In this document: piece by piece, positions 27,802-36,268 of the stretch | Position numbering within the stretch: the first letter of the stretch is position 1 | Layout: the number at the start of each line of letters is the position of its first letter | NCBI GenBank assembly: GCA_035286465.1 | Contig: DATEDF010000127.1 | Coordinates: 56,976 to 120,975 of the forward strand | DNA from: Fen-1231 sp035286465 | Lineage (GTDB): Bacteria > Gemmatimonadota > Gemmatimonadetes > Gemmatimonadales > Gemmatimonadaceae | Reading direction: 5' to 3' | DNA length: 64,000 nt | Translations under genes and position numbers: made by a program | The notes under the pieces: generated by a model | The model's input: the letters and a program-made list of their open reading frames with translations, nothing else | What the model was told of the DNA's origin: nothing | The model's database searches: none

Positions 27802-28553
27802 GGTTCTTCTTGAGAGGCGCTCTTCTTCACTCCGGCGCGTTTCGCGCCCCCCTTCGCCGAATCGGCCGCCGCCGTGGCGAGCGCGCTGTCCACGAGCGCC
27901 TTGAAATCGTCGTAGCCCATGTTCCCCGGCACCTGCCGGCTCCCGACGATGAAGGTCGGCGTCTGCCCGATGTTGCGGCGCGTCCCCTCGGCCTGGTTTC
28001 CCTTGATGCGCCCCGCGTGTGTCTGCGCGGTGACGCACGCCTCCCACTTGCCGACGTCGAGGCCGAGTTCCGAGGCGTAGCGCCGGAAGACCCGCATCGG
28101 ATTGTTCGTGACCTCACCGTTCCACTCGTGCTGCCCGCCATAGAGCCGGTCGTGCATCCCCCAGAACTTCTTCTCGTCCTCGGCACACGACGCGGCGAGG
28201 TGCGCGGCCCAGGTGTTCCGGTGTTGCTCGAGGGGGAAGTCGAAGAAGCGGAACGCGACCAGTCCGGTGTTCACGAGGCGCGCGCGGATGTCCGGCTCGG
28301 TGACCACGGCGAACTCGCCGCACGCGCCGCACTCGAAGTCGCCGAACTCCATCGCTTGCACGGGCGCGTCCTCGCGCCCCAGCAGGTAGCCCTCGGCGGC
28401 GCCGGCCGGGATGGTCGGGTCCACGGTGATCGCCTTCGCCGCGGAGCCCGAGAGCAGGTAGCCGATCACGGCGATCCCCACGACGGCGATGACCACCAAC
28501 ACGCCGAGAAACTGTTTCTTCGGATTCTTCGGCTGGACCACTCTTTTCGCCAC
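27798..28553 (-). CDS. DsbA-like membrane-anchored thiol:disulfide oxidoreductase
   Basis: A 251-residue protein with an N-terminal anchor (about residues 15-34) and a periplasmic thioredoxin fold. The active site is Cys75-Gly-Ala-Cys78 in GDFECGACGEF and the cis-Pro loop is GQTPTFIVGSR. It introduces disulfides into exported proteins and is reoxidised by VKOR, whose gene overlaps its stop. The GTG at 28553 is preferred to an upstream ATG because AGGAGG lies six bases before it. The C-terminus is Lys/Ala rich. Confidence 0.88.
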   Translation of the reverse strand: MAKRVVQPKNPKKQFLGVLVVIAVVGIAVIGYLLSGSAAKAITVDPTIPAGAAEGYLLGREDAPVQAMEFGDFECGACGEFAVVTEPDIRARLVNTGLVAFRFFDFPLEQHRNTWAAHLAASCAEDEKKFWGMHDRLYGGQHEWNGEVTNNPMRVFRRYASELGLDVGKWEACVTAQTHAGRIKGNQAEGTRRNIGQTPTFIVGSRQVPGNMGYDDFKALVDSALATAAADSAKGGAKRAGVKKSASQEEP

Positions 28554-28787
28554 GGATGCCCTCCTGTCCTGCCGGCGGACCACCTGAGCGGCGGCCGACG
28601 CGGCCATCTCACGCAAGTTAGCGGCTCGGAGGCCTCGAGGGCAGGATGCACAGGTGCGTCTTCCGCTCGGCCGGTCGCGCCCTCCCCGCCGTCAACGAAC
28701 GTGCGCGCACGGCCGTACCGTGCCTAGGATCTGTCGCCGCCTCCGACTAGTTTTCTTCACACGCACATCACCTTCCAACCCGCGTCA

Positions 28788-29048
28788 ATGAGCCATAGGA
28801 AACCCAGATCGCGCAGGGTCGTCGCGGAACCGACGCCGTTCGAACAGGCGCGTGACGAGCTGTTCCAGCACATCATCTCGTGTGAAGTGCCCGGGTCACA
28901 CCCCGACCACCAGAAGGAGTGGTTCGACGAGACGATCGCCTACATGGCCGATCGGTACTCCGAGCTGACTCCGGTGGAGCTCGCCGACCTTCGTACGCTC
29001 GGCGAGCGATTCGCGAAACCGGCGAAATCGCAGGCGGTGTCGGCGTAG
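28788..29048 (+). CDS. Conserved-looking small hypothetical protein
   Basis: An 86-residue soluble protein starting at ATG, basic at the N-terminus (MSHRKPRSRR) and then acidic and helical (FEQARDELFQHIISCEV, WFDETIAYMADRYSEL). Codon use matches its neighbours. It faces away from dsbA across a 234-base gap that contains AT-richer stretches such as TAGTTTTCTTC and probably both promoters. Function unknown. Confidence 0.65.
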   Translation: MSHRKPRSRRVVAEPTPFEQARDELFQHIISCEVPGSHPDHQKEWFDETIAYMADRYSELTPVELADLRTLGERFAKPAKSQAVSA

Positions 29049-29108
29049 GCCGGCCGGGGGCCCCGAGCGAATCGAGGCCCCTCGCTGCGTATTCGGGCGC
29101 GCGGGCCG

Positions 29109-29606
29109 TCAGCGGCCGTTCACGCGCGCGCGGCGCATCACGATGGCGGCTCTCGTGCCGCCACCGAGCGAGAGTTCCAGCGCCGTCCTCCATCCGTTGC
29201 GCACGGGCCCCTCGAGGCCGACGAGCACGAGCACGTACGCGCGCCACGGATCCGAGCCGTCCGCACCCGCCGTGAAGCCCGCGCCGCCGTACGGCGCCCA
29301 ACGGATCTCGCGAAAGGGGTCGAGCAGGTAGCGCGCCACGGCGTCCACGCGCGCGCTCGTCACGGAGCGGCCCTCGCGCCACGTGGGGCCGATCGCGACC
29401 GCGGCGCCCAGGCGCACGTAGGCGCCCGCGGGGACGTTGGCGCCGGCCCCGAGCTGGATCGCGCTGGGCGCCCCGACGCGGGCGTCGGCACGCACCTCCC
29501 ACTGCGCGCGCGGCGAGAGAACGACCTCCTGCGCGACGAGCGGCACCGGCGTGAGCAGCGGAAGCGCGGGAAGCGCGGGAAGCGCGGCATGCGCGAGACG
29601 GCGCAT
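29109..29606 (-). CDS. Exported hypothetical protein (outer-membrane-like)
   Basis: A 165-residue protein with a signal peptide (MRRLAHAALPALPALPLLTP, cleavage near LVAQE). The mature part alternates polar and hydrophobic residues as in small beta-barrels (AQWEVRADARVGAP, GAYVRLGAAVAIGP, YVLVLVGLEG). It ends in a basic tail without the usual terminal Phe. The gene lies 22 bases after pgsA on the same strand, so the two may be co-transcribed. Function unknown. Confidence 0.6.
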   Translation of the reverse strand: MRRLAHAALPALPALPLLTPVPLVAQEVVLSPRAQWEVRADARVGAPSAIQLGAGANVPAGAYVRLGAAVAIGPTWREGRSVTSARVDAVARYLLDPFREIRWAPYGGAGFTAGADGSDPWRAYVLVLVGLEGPVRNGWRTALELSLGGGTRAAIVMRRARVNGR

Positions 29607-29628
29607 CGCCGCGCTCAGCGTCGCGGGC

Positions 29629-30156
29629 CTACGCACGAGCGCGCGCGCGCCACAGGGCCCACGTGTAGTCGCCAATCGAGTACGCGGAGACGATGCCCAC
29701 GAGCACGACCACGGGATCGAGCCATCGCGGGACGATGAAGACGAGGGCGAGCGTCGCGAGCTGCATCACCGTGACGACCTTGCCCGCGAAGCGGGACTTG
29801 AACGTGGCGGATCGGAGCCACGGCACGACGCGTGCCGTCAGGAACCCCACGGCCGTCATGAAGTCGCGTGAAATCAGCACCGCGTACTGCCACGTCGCGA
29901 GGACGCCGTCGAAGAGGAGCGCCGAGACGGCGATGAGGATGAACAAGCGGTCGGCGATGGGGTCCACGAGCGCGCCCCAGCGGGAGACGACGCCGCGCGT
30001 GCGCGCGAAGTAACCGTCGAGATAGTCGGTGATGCCGGCGGCGGCGATCAGGAGCAGGCGCACCTCGCCGTCCTTCAAGACGGCGAACGCGGCCGCCAGG
30101 CCGACGCGGGAGAGCGAGATCAGATTGGGCAAGGTCGCCAGTGAGTCGCGCGCCAT
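29629..30156 (-). CDS. pgsA: CDP-alcohol phosphatidyltransferase (phosphatidylglycerophosphate synthase-like)
   Basis: A 175-residue membrane enzyme with the complete family motif D-X2-D-G-X2-A-R-X8-G-X3-D-X3-D, seen as DYLDGYFART followed by GALVDPIADR. It begins NLISLSRVGLAA, the usual CDP-alcohol transferase first helix. The expected reaction is CDP-diacylglycerol plus glycerol-3-phosphate to phosphatidylglycerophosphate. Another head-group acceptor cannot be excluded, so the symbol is tentative. Confidence 0.8.
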   Translation of the reverse strand: MARDSLATLPNLISLSRVGLAAAFAVLKDGEVRLLLIAAAGITDYLDGYFARTRGVVSRWGALVDPIADRLFILIAVSALLFDGVLATWQYAVLISRDFMTAVGFLTARVVPWLRSATFKSRFAGKVVTVMQLATLALVFIVPRWLDPVVVLVGIVSAYSIGDYTWALWRARARA

Positions 30157-30251
30157 CCGGCAAAGCTAGACGGCCCCTCAGACGCTTGCCAGCGGACGGG
30201 AGGCGATCTAGCTTCGCCAAGCGCCCCTCTTTCGCGAAGGAACGGGTCCCC

Positions 30252-30716
30252 ATGGCGGACGCCACGGAACTGCTGCGGCAGGTTGCCATCTTCAAGGATC
30301 TCGACGACGGCGAGCTATCGCGCGTGGCCGAAGTGACCCGCACGCAGGAGTTCGTATCGGGCGAGTACGTCTTCAAGGAAGGGGAGCCCGGGAACCGGCT
30401 CTACCTGATCGTCGAGGGCGAGGTGCGCATCAGCCGCACAATCCCAGGGAGCGGAGAGGAAGCGCTCGCGGTACTCAAGCCGGGCTCGTTGTTCGGCGAG
30501 ATGTCGGTCTTCGACCGGAGTGAGCGCTCGACGGACGCGATCTCGAACGGCGGGACGAAGTGCCTGACGATCTCGCGCTCCGACTTCGAGCTGCTCCTCG
30601 ACTTCAATCGCGAGCTGGCGTACAAGGTGCTCTGGTCGTGCGTGCGGCTGCTCTCGGGCCGGCTGCGCTCGACGAACGACTCGCTCAGGTCGTTCCTCGC
30701 GATGTCCATGTTCTAG
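30252..30716 (+). CDS. Cyclic nucleotide-binding domain protein
   Basis: A 154-residue protein made of one cNMP-binding beta-roll (about residues 8-125): VAIFKDLDDGELSRVA, FKEGEPGNRLYLIVEGEV, then the phosphate-binding cassette FGEMSVFDRSERSTDA with Gly-Glu and a following Arg. A C-terminal helix (AYKVLWSCVRLLSGRLR) follows but no DNA-binding helix-turn-helix, so it is not a Crp-type regulator. It may act as a stand-alone sensor. The start is an ATG after GGGTCCCC. Confidence 0.82.
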   Translation: MADATELLRQVAIFKDLDDGELSRVAEVTRTQEFVSGEYVFKEGEPGNRLYLIVEGEVRISRTIPGSGEEALAVLKPGSLFGEMSVFDRSERSTDAISNGGTKCLTISRSDFELLLDFNRELAYKVLWSCVRLLSGRLRSTNDSLRSFLAMSMF

Positions 30717-30724
30717 AGGGGCGA

Positions 30725-30752
30725 TGCGGAATCCGCACTGCGGAATGCGGAA
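30725..30752. repeat. Short heptamer repeat TGCGGAA
   Basis: TGCGGAA occurs at 30725, 30739 and 30746, with a spacer of exactly seven bases between the first two, so all units keep a 7-base phase. It lies between the cyclic-nucleotide-binding and SpeD-like genes. Confidence 0.6.
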
Positions 30753-30778
30753 GCGGCCTGACGTCCTCCCCTAGCACG

Positions 30779-31144
30779 ATGGGCGACCGCGTCACCGGGC
30801 ACGGCCCGCCGCCGCTCGTCCATCGCACGGCGGACTTTCGCGGCGTCACCTCGCCGCTCCTTCGCGACGGCGCCGCGCTCGCGGGGCTCCTCCTCTCCGC
30901 CGCGGGCGCGGCCGGACTCTCGACCGCGCAGCCTCCCGTCGTGCACGCGCTCCCGAGGGACGGGCTTGCCGTGGTCCTTCTCCTCGACCTCGGTCACGTG
31001 GTGGTGCACACGATGCCGGCGCGCGAGCTGCTGCTCGTGGACCTGCTCGTGCCCGCCGGTCGGGATCCGCAGAAGGCGGTGGACGTCTTCACGCGCAAGC
31101 TCGGCACGGACGCGGCCCGGAGCGGGCGGCTCGACCGCGGGTGA
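30779..31144 (+). CDS. S-adenosylmethionine decarboxylase-like protein lacking the pyruvoyl serine
   Basis: A 121-residue protein whose second half matches bacterial SpeD in order and spacing: a helix, a PPVVHALPRDGLAVVLLL strand, LDLGHVVVHTMPARELLLVD, then QKAVDVFTRKLG. In true SpeD the corresponding block is ESH followed by HTWPE, and the Ser becomes the pyruvoyl cofactor after cleavage of Glu-Ser. Here Leu71-Gly72 replace Glu-Ser. The proton-donor Cys of the FTCG block is also missing (VPAG). The His of HTMP (His77) is kept. It should therefore neither self-cleave nor decarboxylate. It overlaps the DUF2461 gene by four bases. Confidence 0.65.
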   Translation: MGDRVTGHGPPPLVHRTADFRGVTSPLLRDGAALAGLLLSAAGAAGLSTAQPPVVHALPRDGLAVVLLLDLGHVVVHTMPARELLLVDLLVPAGRDPQKAVDVFTRKLGTDAARSGRLDRG

Positions 31145-31866
31145 CGGCCTTCCGGGGATTCCGCGCCGAGGCACTCACCTTCCTCCGCGGGCTGAAGCGG
31201 AACAACCGCCGGGAGTGGTTCGAGGCCCGGCGCCCCACGTACGTGCGAGAGCTGCTCCAGCCGATGCAGGCGCTTGTCGAGGAGCTCGACGTGCGCTTCG
31301 CCGGACTCGCGCCGGAGTTCGTCGGCGACCCCAAGCGCTCGCTCTTCCGCATCTATCGCGACGTGCGCTTCTCGCGGGACAAGTCGCCGTACAAGACGCA
31401 CGCCGCGCTCTGGATCTTCCATCGCGCGCCGGGGCGCGGCGTGGGGAAGGAGATTGACGGCGGCGCGGGCTTCTACCTGCACGTCGAGCCGGGCGGCTCG
31501 CTCGTGGCCGGCGGGCTCTGGATGCCCCCGCGACCGTCACTCGCCAAGGTGCGCGCGCGCTTCGAGCGGGATCTCGCGGGATGGGAGCGCGCGATGCACT
31601 CGAGCGCGTTCACGCGGCGCTTCGGCAAGCTGACGGATGACGAGCCGGGAATCCTCCTCAAGCGCCTGCCGCGCGGGTACGCGGAAGGGCATCCGGCGGA
31701 GCGGTGGCTGCGGTACAACTCCTTCACGGCGCACCGGTCCTACTCGGACGCGGAAATCCTCTCGCCAAAGCTCCCGGAGCGGGCGATGAGGGACTTCGCG
31801 CTGATGGTCCCGATGTGCCGGTGGCTGAACCGGGCGCTGGGGTACCTGCCGGCGACGAGGCGGTGA
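31141..31866 (+). CDS. DUF2461 family protein
   Basis: A 241-residue soluble protein of the DUF2461 (TIGR02453-type) family: the N-terminal FLRGLKRNNRREWFEARRPTY, the RIYRDVRFSRDKSPYKTHAA block, FYLHVEPGGSLVAGGLWMPP, and the C-terminal KLPERAMRDFALMVPMCRWL. The biochemical role of this family is not established. It starts at GTG in a GTGA overlap with the SpeD-like gene, so the two are translationally coupled. Confidence 0.85.
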   Translation: MTAFRGFRAEALTFLRGLKRNNRREWFEARRPTYVRELLQPMQALVEELDVRFAGLAPEFVGDPKRSLFRIYRDVRFSRDKSPYKTHAALWIFHRAPGRGVGKEIDGGAGFYLHVEPGGSLVAGGLWMPPRPSLAKVRARFERDLAGWERAMHSSAFTRRFGKLTDDEPGILLKRLPRGYAEGHPAERWLRYNSFTAHRSYSDAEILSPKLPERAMRDFALMVPMCRWLNRALGYLPATRR

Positions 31867-31903
31867 CGGCCGGGCCTCACCCCGCCCTGCCCACCGTCCG
31901 GCG

Positions 31904-34558
31904 CTACACGGACTTCCCGGTTCCCCGCACGATGCCCTCCACTCGCCGCCCCGGCTCGAAGTACCGTTTCGCGAGCGCCAGCATCTCCGTCGCCGTGACC
32001 GCGCGCACCCGTTCCTCGTACTCGGCGAGTTCGCGCAGCGACGTGCCGAACAGCCACGCGTCGGCGATGTCGCCCATCACGGTGCCCGCCGACTCGCGGC
32101 GGATCGCCCACGAGCCGAGCGCGAAGGTCTTCGCCTGCGCGAGCTCGCGCGCGCTCACGGGCGCGGTGCGGAGCCGCGCGAACTCCGCGAGGAGGCCGCG
32201 CCGGGCGGCGGCTTCCTTCTCGGGCGACATCGCGATGTACGCGCCGAACGCGCCGGCCCGCAGCCGCACGATCGGCGAAGCGAGCACCGTGTAGGCGAGC
32301 GACTGGCGGTCGCGCAGCTCGTCGAAGAACCGGCCGCCGAGGCCGCTCGTCACGGCGCCGATCAGCGCGGCGGCGAAGCGGGCGTCGTCGCTGCGCGCGG
32401 GAGCCGGAAAGAGCATCGCCAATGCGCTCTGCGCCTTCTCGCGCGTGTCCACGCGCTCGACTTTCACCGCGGGCCATTCCGGCGGCGCCACAAGGGCGCG
32501 CTCGACGGCGTGCAGCGCACCGAAGTGGCGCGCGGCGAGCCCGGCCGCGGCGTCGGGCTCCACGTCACCGACGCACACGAGCACCCCCGGCGCCGAGAGC
32601 GCCCGGCGCTCGTGCCAGAGGCGGAGCGCCCCGGCGGTGATCGTCGCGAGCGTCTCCTCCGTGCCGAGCACCGATTGCCCGTACGGGTGAGCGGCCCACG
32701 CCGCCTCGGTCGCGAGCCGGAGCGGCCAGCGATACATGTCGTCGCGGAGCGACGCGAGATTGGCGAGCGCCACGGCGCGTTCCACTTCGAGCGCGTCTTC
32801 GGGGAAGGACGGCCGTTGCACCACGTCGCCCAGCAGCTCGGCCGCGTCGTCGAGTCGTCGCACCGGGACGGAGACCGTCCACTGGAAGCCGTCGGCGTTC
32901 GCGGCCGACGAGAGCACGCCGCCGAGGAACTCGGTGTCCTCGGCGATGCGCTGCGCGGTGCGGCGCTCGGTCCCCTTGAGCGCGGTCCGCGTCATCAGCG
33001 TGGTCGTGCCGGCGTGCGCGGCGGATTCGTCCACCGCGCCGCCGCGCACGAACCAGCCGAGATGCGCGATCGGCCCGGAGCGCCTCTGCACGAGGACCGG
33101 AGTGCCCGCGGACGTCCGGTAGACCTGTACCCCGGCTTCCTCGTGCTCGAGACGCCAGGCCCGCGAGCCCGGCAGCGGGCTCGGCCGCCTGGGGCGCGTG
33201 AGGGGCGCGAGCGGCTCGGTGAGGTCGCCGTCGAGCACGTCGCGGAGCCCGGCGGGACCGCTCGCGAACGCCGGCGCGCTCGACGGCCGATAGGCGACGA
33301 GTCCCGCGCGCTCGGGCGCGAGCCAGCGCGCGGCGACGTCCGCGAGGCGGGCCGCGTCGGGCGCCAGCAGCTTGTCCACGTAGGCGCCGCCGAGTCGCCA
33401 GTCGCCCAGCAGTTCCCAGCTCGCGAGATGGTGGGCCTGCCCTTCCATCGTCTCGAAGCGCCGGAGCCAATGGGCCTCGAGCACGCGGCGCGCGCGGTCC
33501 ACTTCGATCTCCGTGATGTCGCCTTCTCCGGCGCGGCCCACCTCGTCCCACGCAGCGCGCACCGCGCTCCGCGAGCGTTCCGGCCGCGCCACGGCGTGCA
33601 CCACGAACACGCCGAGGTCGTCGAGCGCGTAGGCGTAGGCCGTGACGAACGAGGCGAGCCGCCGCTCGCGCACCGCGCGGTAGAGCCGCGACGCGCGGCC
33701 CGTCGCGAGCACCGCCGAGAGCAGCTCGAGCGCGGGCGCGTCGTCGTGGGTGATCGCGGGCGTGCGCCAGCCGAAGACGAGCTCGGTCTGCTGGATGTCG
33801 CCCGCGAGCTCCTGGTAGCGGGGCGCCCTGTCCTCGTGTTCCGGCTCGGCCGGCCCGCGCACGCGCTCGACCGCCGCGTCCGGGATGGACCCGTAGTGTC
33901 GCTTGACCAGCTTGAGCGCCGCCGCCGGCTCGACGTCGCCGACGACGGCGAGCACCGTGTTCGAGGGACGGTAGAAGTTGCCGTAGAACTGCGCCACACG
34001 CTCCCGCGTGAGCGCGCGGAGTCCGGCCTCGCGGCCGATCCGCCAGCGCCGGATGCGGTGCCGGTCGTGCAGCAGCGCATAGAGCGTCTCGGTCGCGAGC
34101 GCGTCCGGGCTGTCCGCCTTCCGCTTCGCCTCCTCGACGATCACCTCGAGCTCGCGCGCGAGCTCCCCCGCGTCAATCAGCGAGTGCGCGTAGGCGTCCG
34201 CCTGGATCGCGAGCCCGGCGGCGAAGCCGCTCGAGGGGAGCACGGCGTAGTAGTGCGTGTGGTCGTAGATCGTGCCGGCATTGAGGTAGCCGCCGCTCGC
34301 CTTCGTCTCGCGCGCGATCTCGCCGACGCCGCGGGCGGGCGTCCCCTTGAAGTACATGTGCTCGAGCACGTGCGCGATGCCGACCACGTCATCGGGCTCG
34401 TCGAAATAGCCGGCCTTGACGTACGTCATGATCGCGACGACCGGCGCGCTCGCATCGCGGCGGACGAGGACGCGGAGCCCGTTCGCGAGGCGCGTCCGCA
34501 CGACGGACTCCGGCGGGATCACGACGTCGAGCAGCCCGGCGACGGAAACGGCGGTCAT
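31904..34558 (-). CDS. M16 zinc protease with two fused halves
   Basis: An 884-residue protein made of two M16 units in tandem (about residues 15-430 and 460-875). The first has the inverted zinc motif His63-X2-Glu66-His67 (AHVLEHMYFKGT) plus the distal Glu in EVIVEEAKRKAD. The second lacks HXXEH but keeps the substrate-binding GGRFFDELRDRQSLAYTV, as in non-catalytic partner halves. No signal peptide is evident, so it may act in the cytoplasm. It starts in an ATGA overlap with the ABC permease gene, which puts it in the same transcript. Confidence 0.87.
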   Translation of the reverse strand: MTAVSVAGLLDVVIPPESVVRTRLANGLRVLVRRDASAPVVAIMTYVKAGYFDEPDDVVGIAHVLEHMYFKGTPARGVGEIARETKASGGYLNAGTIYDHTHYYAVLPSSGFAAGLAIQADAYAHSLIDAGELARELEVIVEEAKRKADSPDALATETLYALLHDRHRIRRWRIGREAGLRALTRERVAQFYGNFYRPSNTVLAVVGDVEPAAALKLVKRHYGSIPDAAVERVRGPAEPEHEDRAPRYQELAGDIQQTELVFGWRTPAITHDDAPALELLSAVLATGRASRLYRAVRERRLASFVTAYAYALDDLGVFVVHAVARPERSRSAVRAAWDEVGRAGEGDITEIEVDRARRVLEAHWLRRFETMEGQAHHLASWELLGDWRLGGAYVDKLLAPDAARLADVAARWLAPERAGLVAYRPSSAPAFASGPAGLRDVLDGDLTEPLAPLTRPRRPSPLPGSRAWRLEHEEAGVQVYRTSAGTPVLVQRRSGPIAHLGWFVRGGAVDESAAHAGTTTLMTRTALKGTERRTAQRIAEDTEFLGGVLSSAANADGFQWTVSVPVRRLDDAAELLGDVVQRPSFPEDALEVERAVALANLASLRDDMYRWPLRLATEAAWAAHPYGQSVLGTEETLATITAGALRLWHERRALSAPGVLVCVGDVEPDAAAGLAARHFGALHAVERALVAPPEWPAVKVERVDTREKAQSALAMLFPAPARSDDARFAAALIGAVTSGLGGRFFDELRDRQSLAYTVLASPIVRLRAGAFGAYIAMSPEKEAAARRGLLAEFARLRTAPVSARELAQAKTFALGSWAIRRESAGTVMGDIADAWLFGTSLRELAEYEERVRAVTATEMLALAKRYFEPGRRVEGIVRGTGKSV

Positions 34559-35307
34559 CGCGCGAGCGGGAGGCGGCGGAGGAGCACCATGCCGAGCCCG
34601 AACGCGCCCGCGCCGTAGCCCAGCACGTGCCAGAGTTGCGACGCCTCCACCGCCTCGGCGGCGTAGAAGTGATTGCGCAGCTGGTCCAGCGTATGGACGG
34701 GCGGCAGGAGCCGCGCCAGCTGCGTGAGCCACGCCGGCGGCGGCAGCTCCGGGGTGGACTGCGCGACGAGCTGTTGCGCCGCCATGGAGAGCACGTAGAC
34801 GAGCACGAGGAGTGCGCCGTCGAACCGCGTGAGCGCGCCGAGCAGAAACCCGAGGCCGCCCACGAGCACGAACGTGAGCGCCGCCGCCTCCATCGCGGCA
34901 GCGACGGACTGGGGCGCCGTGATCGCGCCGTAGGCCCACGTGATCGCCCCGAAGAGCGCGACGTACACGAGGCCGTGCAGGAGGTACGTCTGGACGTAGT
35001 GGGCGACGACGTTGACCGGCTTCGAGAAGTAGAAGCGGAAGTGGCCCTGCTGGCGGTCGGTCGAGATGACGCCGGTCGCGGCGAGGAACACGCCGATCGG
35101 CAGAAAGAGCACGATCGAGTTGGTGAAGAGCTGGCGCGCGAACATCGCCCCCTGCGGTCCGTCGAAGAGGTCGGGGCGCGACCGCAACGTGCCGTAGACG
35201 GGCAGCCCCGCGAAGAGGACGACCAGCACCAGCGGGATCGCCGCGCGCTGCAGGAGATAGTCCGTGAGCCGCCAGCGCGAGTACGCCGTCACCCGCCCGC
35301 GACTCAC
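34555..35307 (-). CDS. ABC transporter permease
   Basis: A 250-residue membrane protein with six likely helices, related to ABC-2-type permeases: LLQRAAIPLVLVVLFAGLP at the N-terminus, NSIVLFLPIGVFLAATGVIS, then DRQQGHFRFYFSKPVNVVAHY, the cytoplasmic loop typical of this group. It starts at GTG overlapping the ATPase stop (GTGA) and ends overlapping the M16 gene. Substrate unknown; coupling to a protease may point to peptide handling or to maintenance of the envelope. Confidence 0.8.
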   Translation of the reverse strand: MSRGRVTAYSRWRLTDYLLQRAAIPLVLVVLFAGLPVYGTLRSRPDLFDGPQGAMFARQLFTNSIVLFLPIGVFLAATGVISTDRQQGHFRFYFSKPVNVVAHYVQTYLLHGLVYVALFGAITWAYGAITAPQSVAAAMEAAALTFVLVGGLGFLLGALTRFDGALLVLVYVLSMAAQQLVAQSTPELPPPAWLTQLARLLPPVHTLDQLRNHFYAAEAVEASQLWHVLGYGAGAFGLGMVLLRRLPLAR

Positions 35308-36212
35308 TGGACGCCTCCCACCGCCGAATGGAACGCGTGCTCGAGCGCGCTCTCGCGCGGGAGCACCGCGGAGACGAGCGCGCCCGCGCCGATCGCGGCC
35401 GCGAGCGCGGCGTTGAGCGTCGGCAGGTCCACGGGCGGCACGTCGAGCTCGCCGTTCGCCGTGACGGTCGCGCCCGGGAAACGCGCGAGGAGCGCGTCGG
35501 CGCCCGCGGCCGCGCGGATCCGGTACGCCACGGCGGCCGCGGCGGGCGCGACGCCCACCGACACCACGCGCTGGATGCGCCCCTTGTCCATGATCGCGAC
35601 GCGGTCGGCGAGCCGCTCGAGCTCGTCGAGGTTGTGCGACGCGATGACGATCGCGCGGTCCGCGCGCTTGAGCCGCGCCACGATGTCGCGGAACCTCAGC
35701 GTCCAGACGGGGTCGAGGCCGTGCGTGGGCTCGTCGAAGATGACGACGCGCGTCTCGGTGAGCAGCGCCTGCGCGAGTCCGAGGCGCTGAAAGTTCCCCT
35801 TCGAGAGCGCCTTGAGCCGCTTCCGCCGGTGCTCGCCGATCGCGAGCGTCTCCACGACGCGATCCACCTCCGCCTTCACGCGGTCGCCCGGGACGCCGGC
35901 GAGCACCGCGAGCCGGGTGAGCGCGCTCTGCGCCGTCCAGTGCATGGGAAGCGCCATCAGCTCCGGGACGTAGGAAACGCCGTGGCGCTCGACGTAGGCG
36001 CGCGGCTCCATCCCGTCAATCGCGAGCGTGCCGCGCGTGGGGCGCAGGAAGCCGAGCAGGAGCGCGAGGATCGTGGTCTTGCCCGCGCCGTTCGGGCCGG
36101 CAATGCCGAGCACTTCGCCGGCGCCGACGTCGAGCGTGACGTCCTCCACCGCGCGCACGCTGCGCCCGAGCATCGGCCGGTAGGTCTTGGAAACACCACG
36201 CAAGGCGATCAA
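35304..36212 (-). CDS. ABC transporter ATP-binding protein
   Basis: A 302-residue ATPase. Walker A is GIAGPNGAGKTTIL, the signature LSKGNFQRLGLAQAL, Walker B VVIFDEPTHGLDP and the switch His is in VIASHNLDELERLADR. The C-terminal 80 residues form the extension common in ABC-2-type transporters. The start is uncertain: a TTG at 36212 (giving MIALRGVSKTYRP) is preferred because GAGG lies nine bases before it and no ATG or GTG precedes the conserved region without running into the TPR gene. It is the partner of the permease that follows. Confidence 0.85.
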   Translation of the reverse strand: MIALRGVSKTYRPMLGRSVRAVEDVTLDVGAGEVLGIAGPNGAGKTTILALLLGFLRPTRGTLAIDGMEPRAYVERHGVSYVPELMALPMHWTAQSALTRLAVLAGVPGDRVKAEVDRVVETLAIGEHRRKRLKALSKGNFQRLGLAQALLTETRVVIFDEPTHGLDPVWTLRFRDIVARLKRADRAIVIASHNLDELERLADRVAIMDKGRIQRVVSVGVAPAAAAVAYRIRAAAGADALLARFPGATVTANGELDVPPVDLPTLNAALAAAIGAGALVSAVLPRESALEHAFHSAVGGVQ

Positions 36213-36268
36213 GGGCCCGGTCCTCGGGTCGAAGGGGATCAGCGCGGTGGCGCCGCCGGGCGCGCCGG

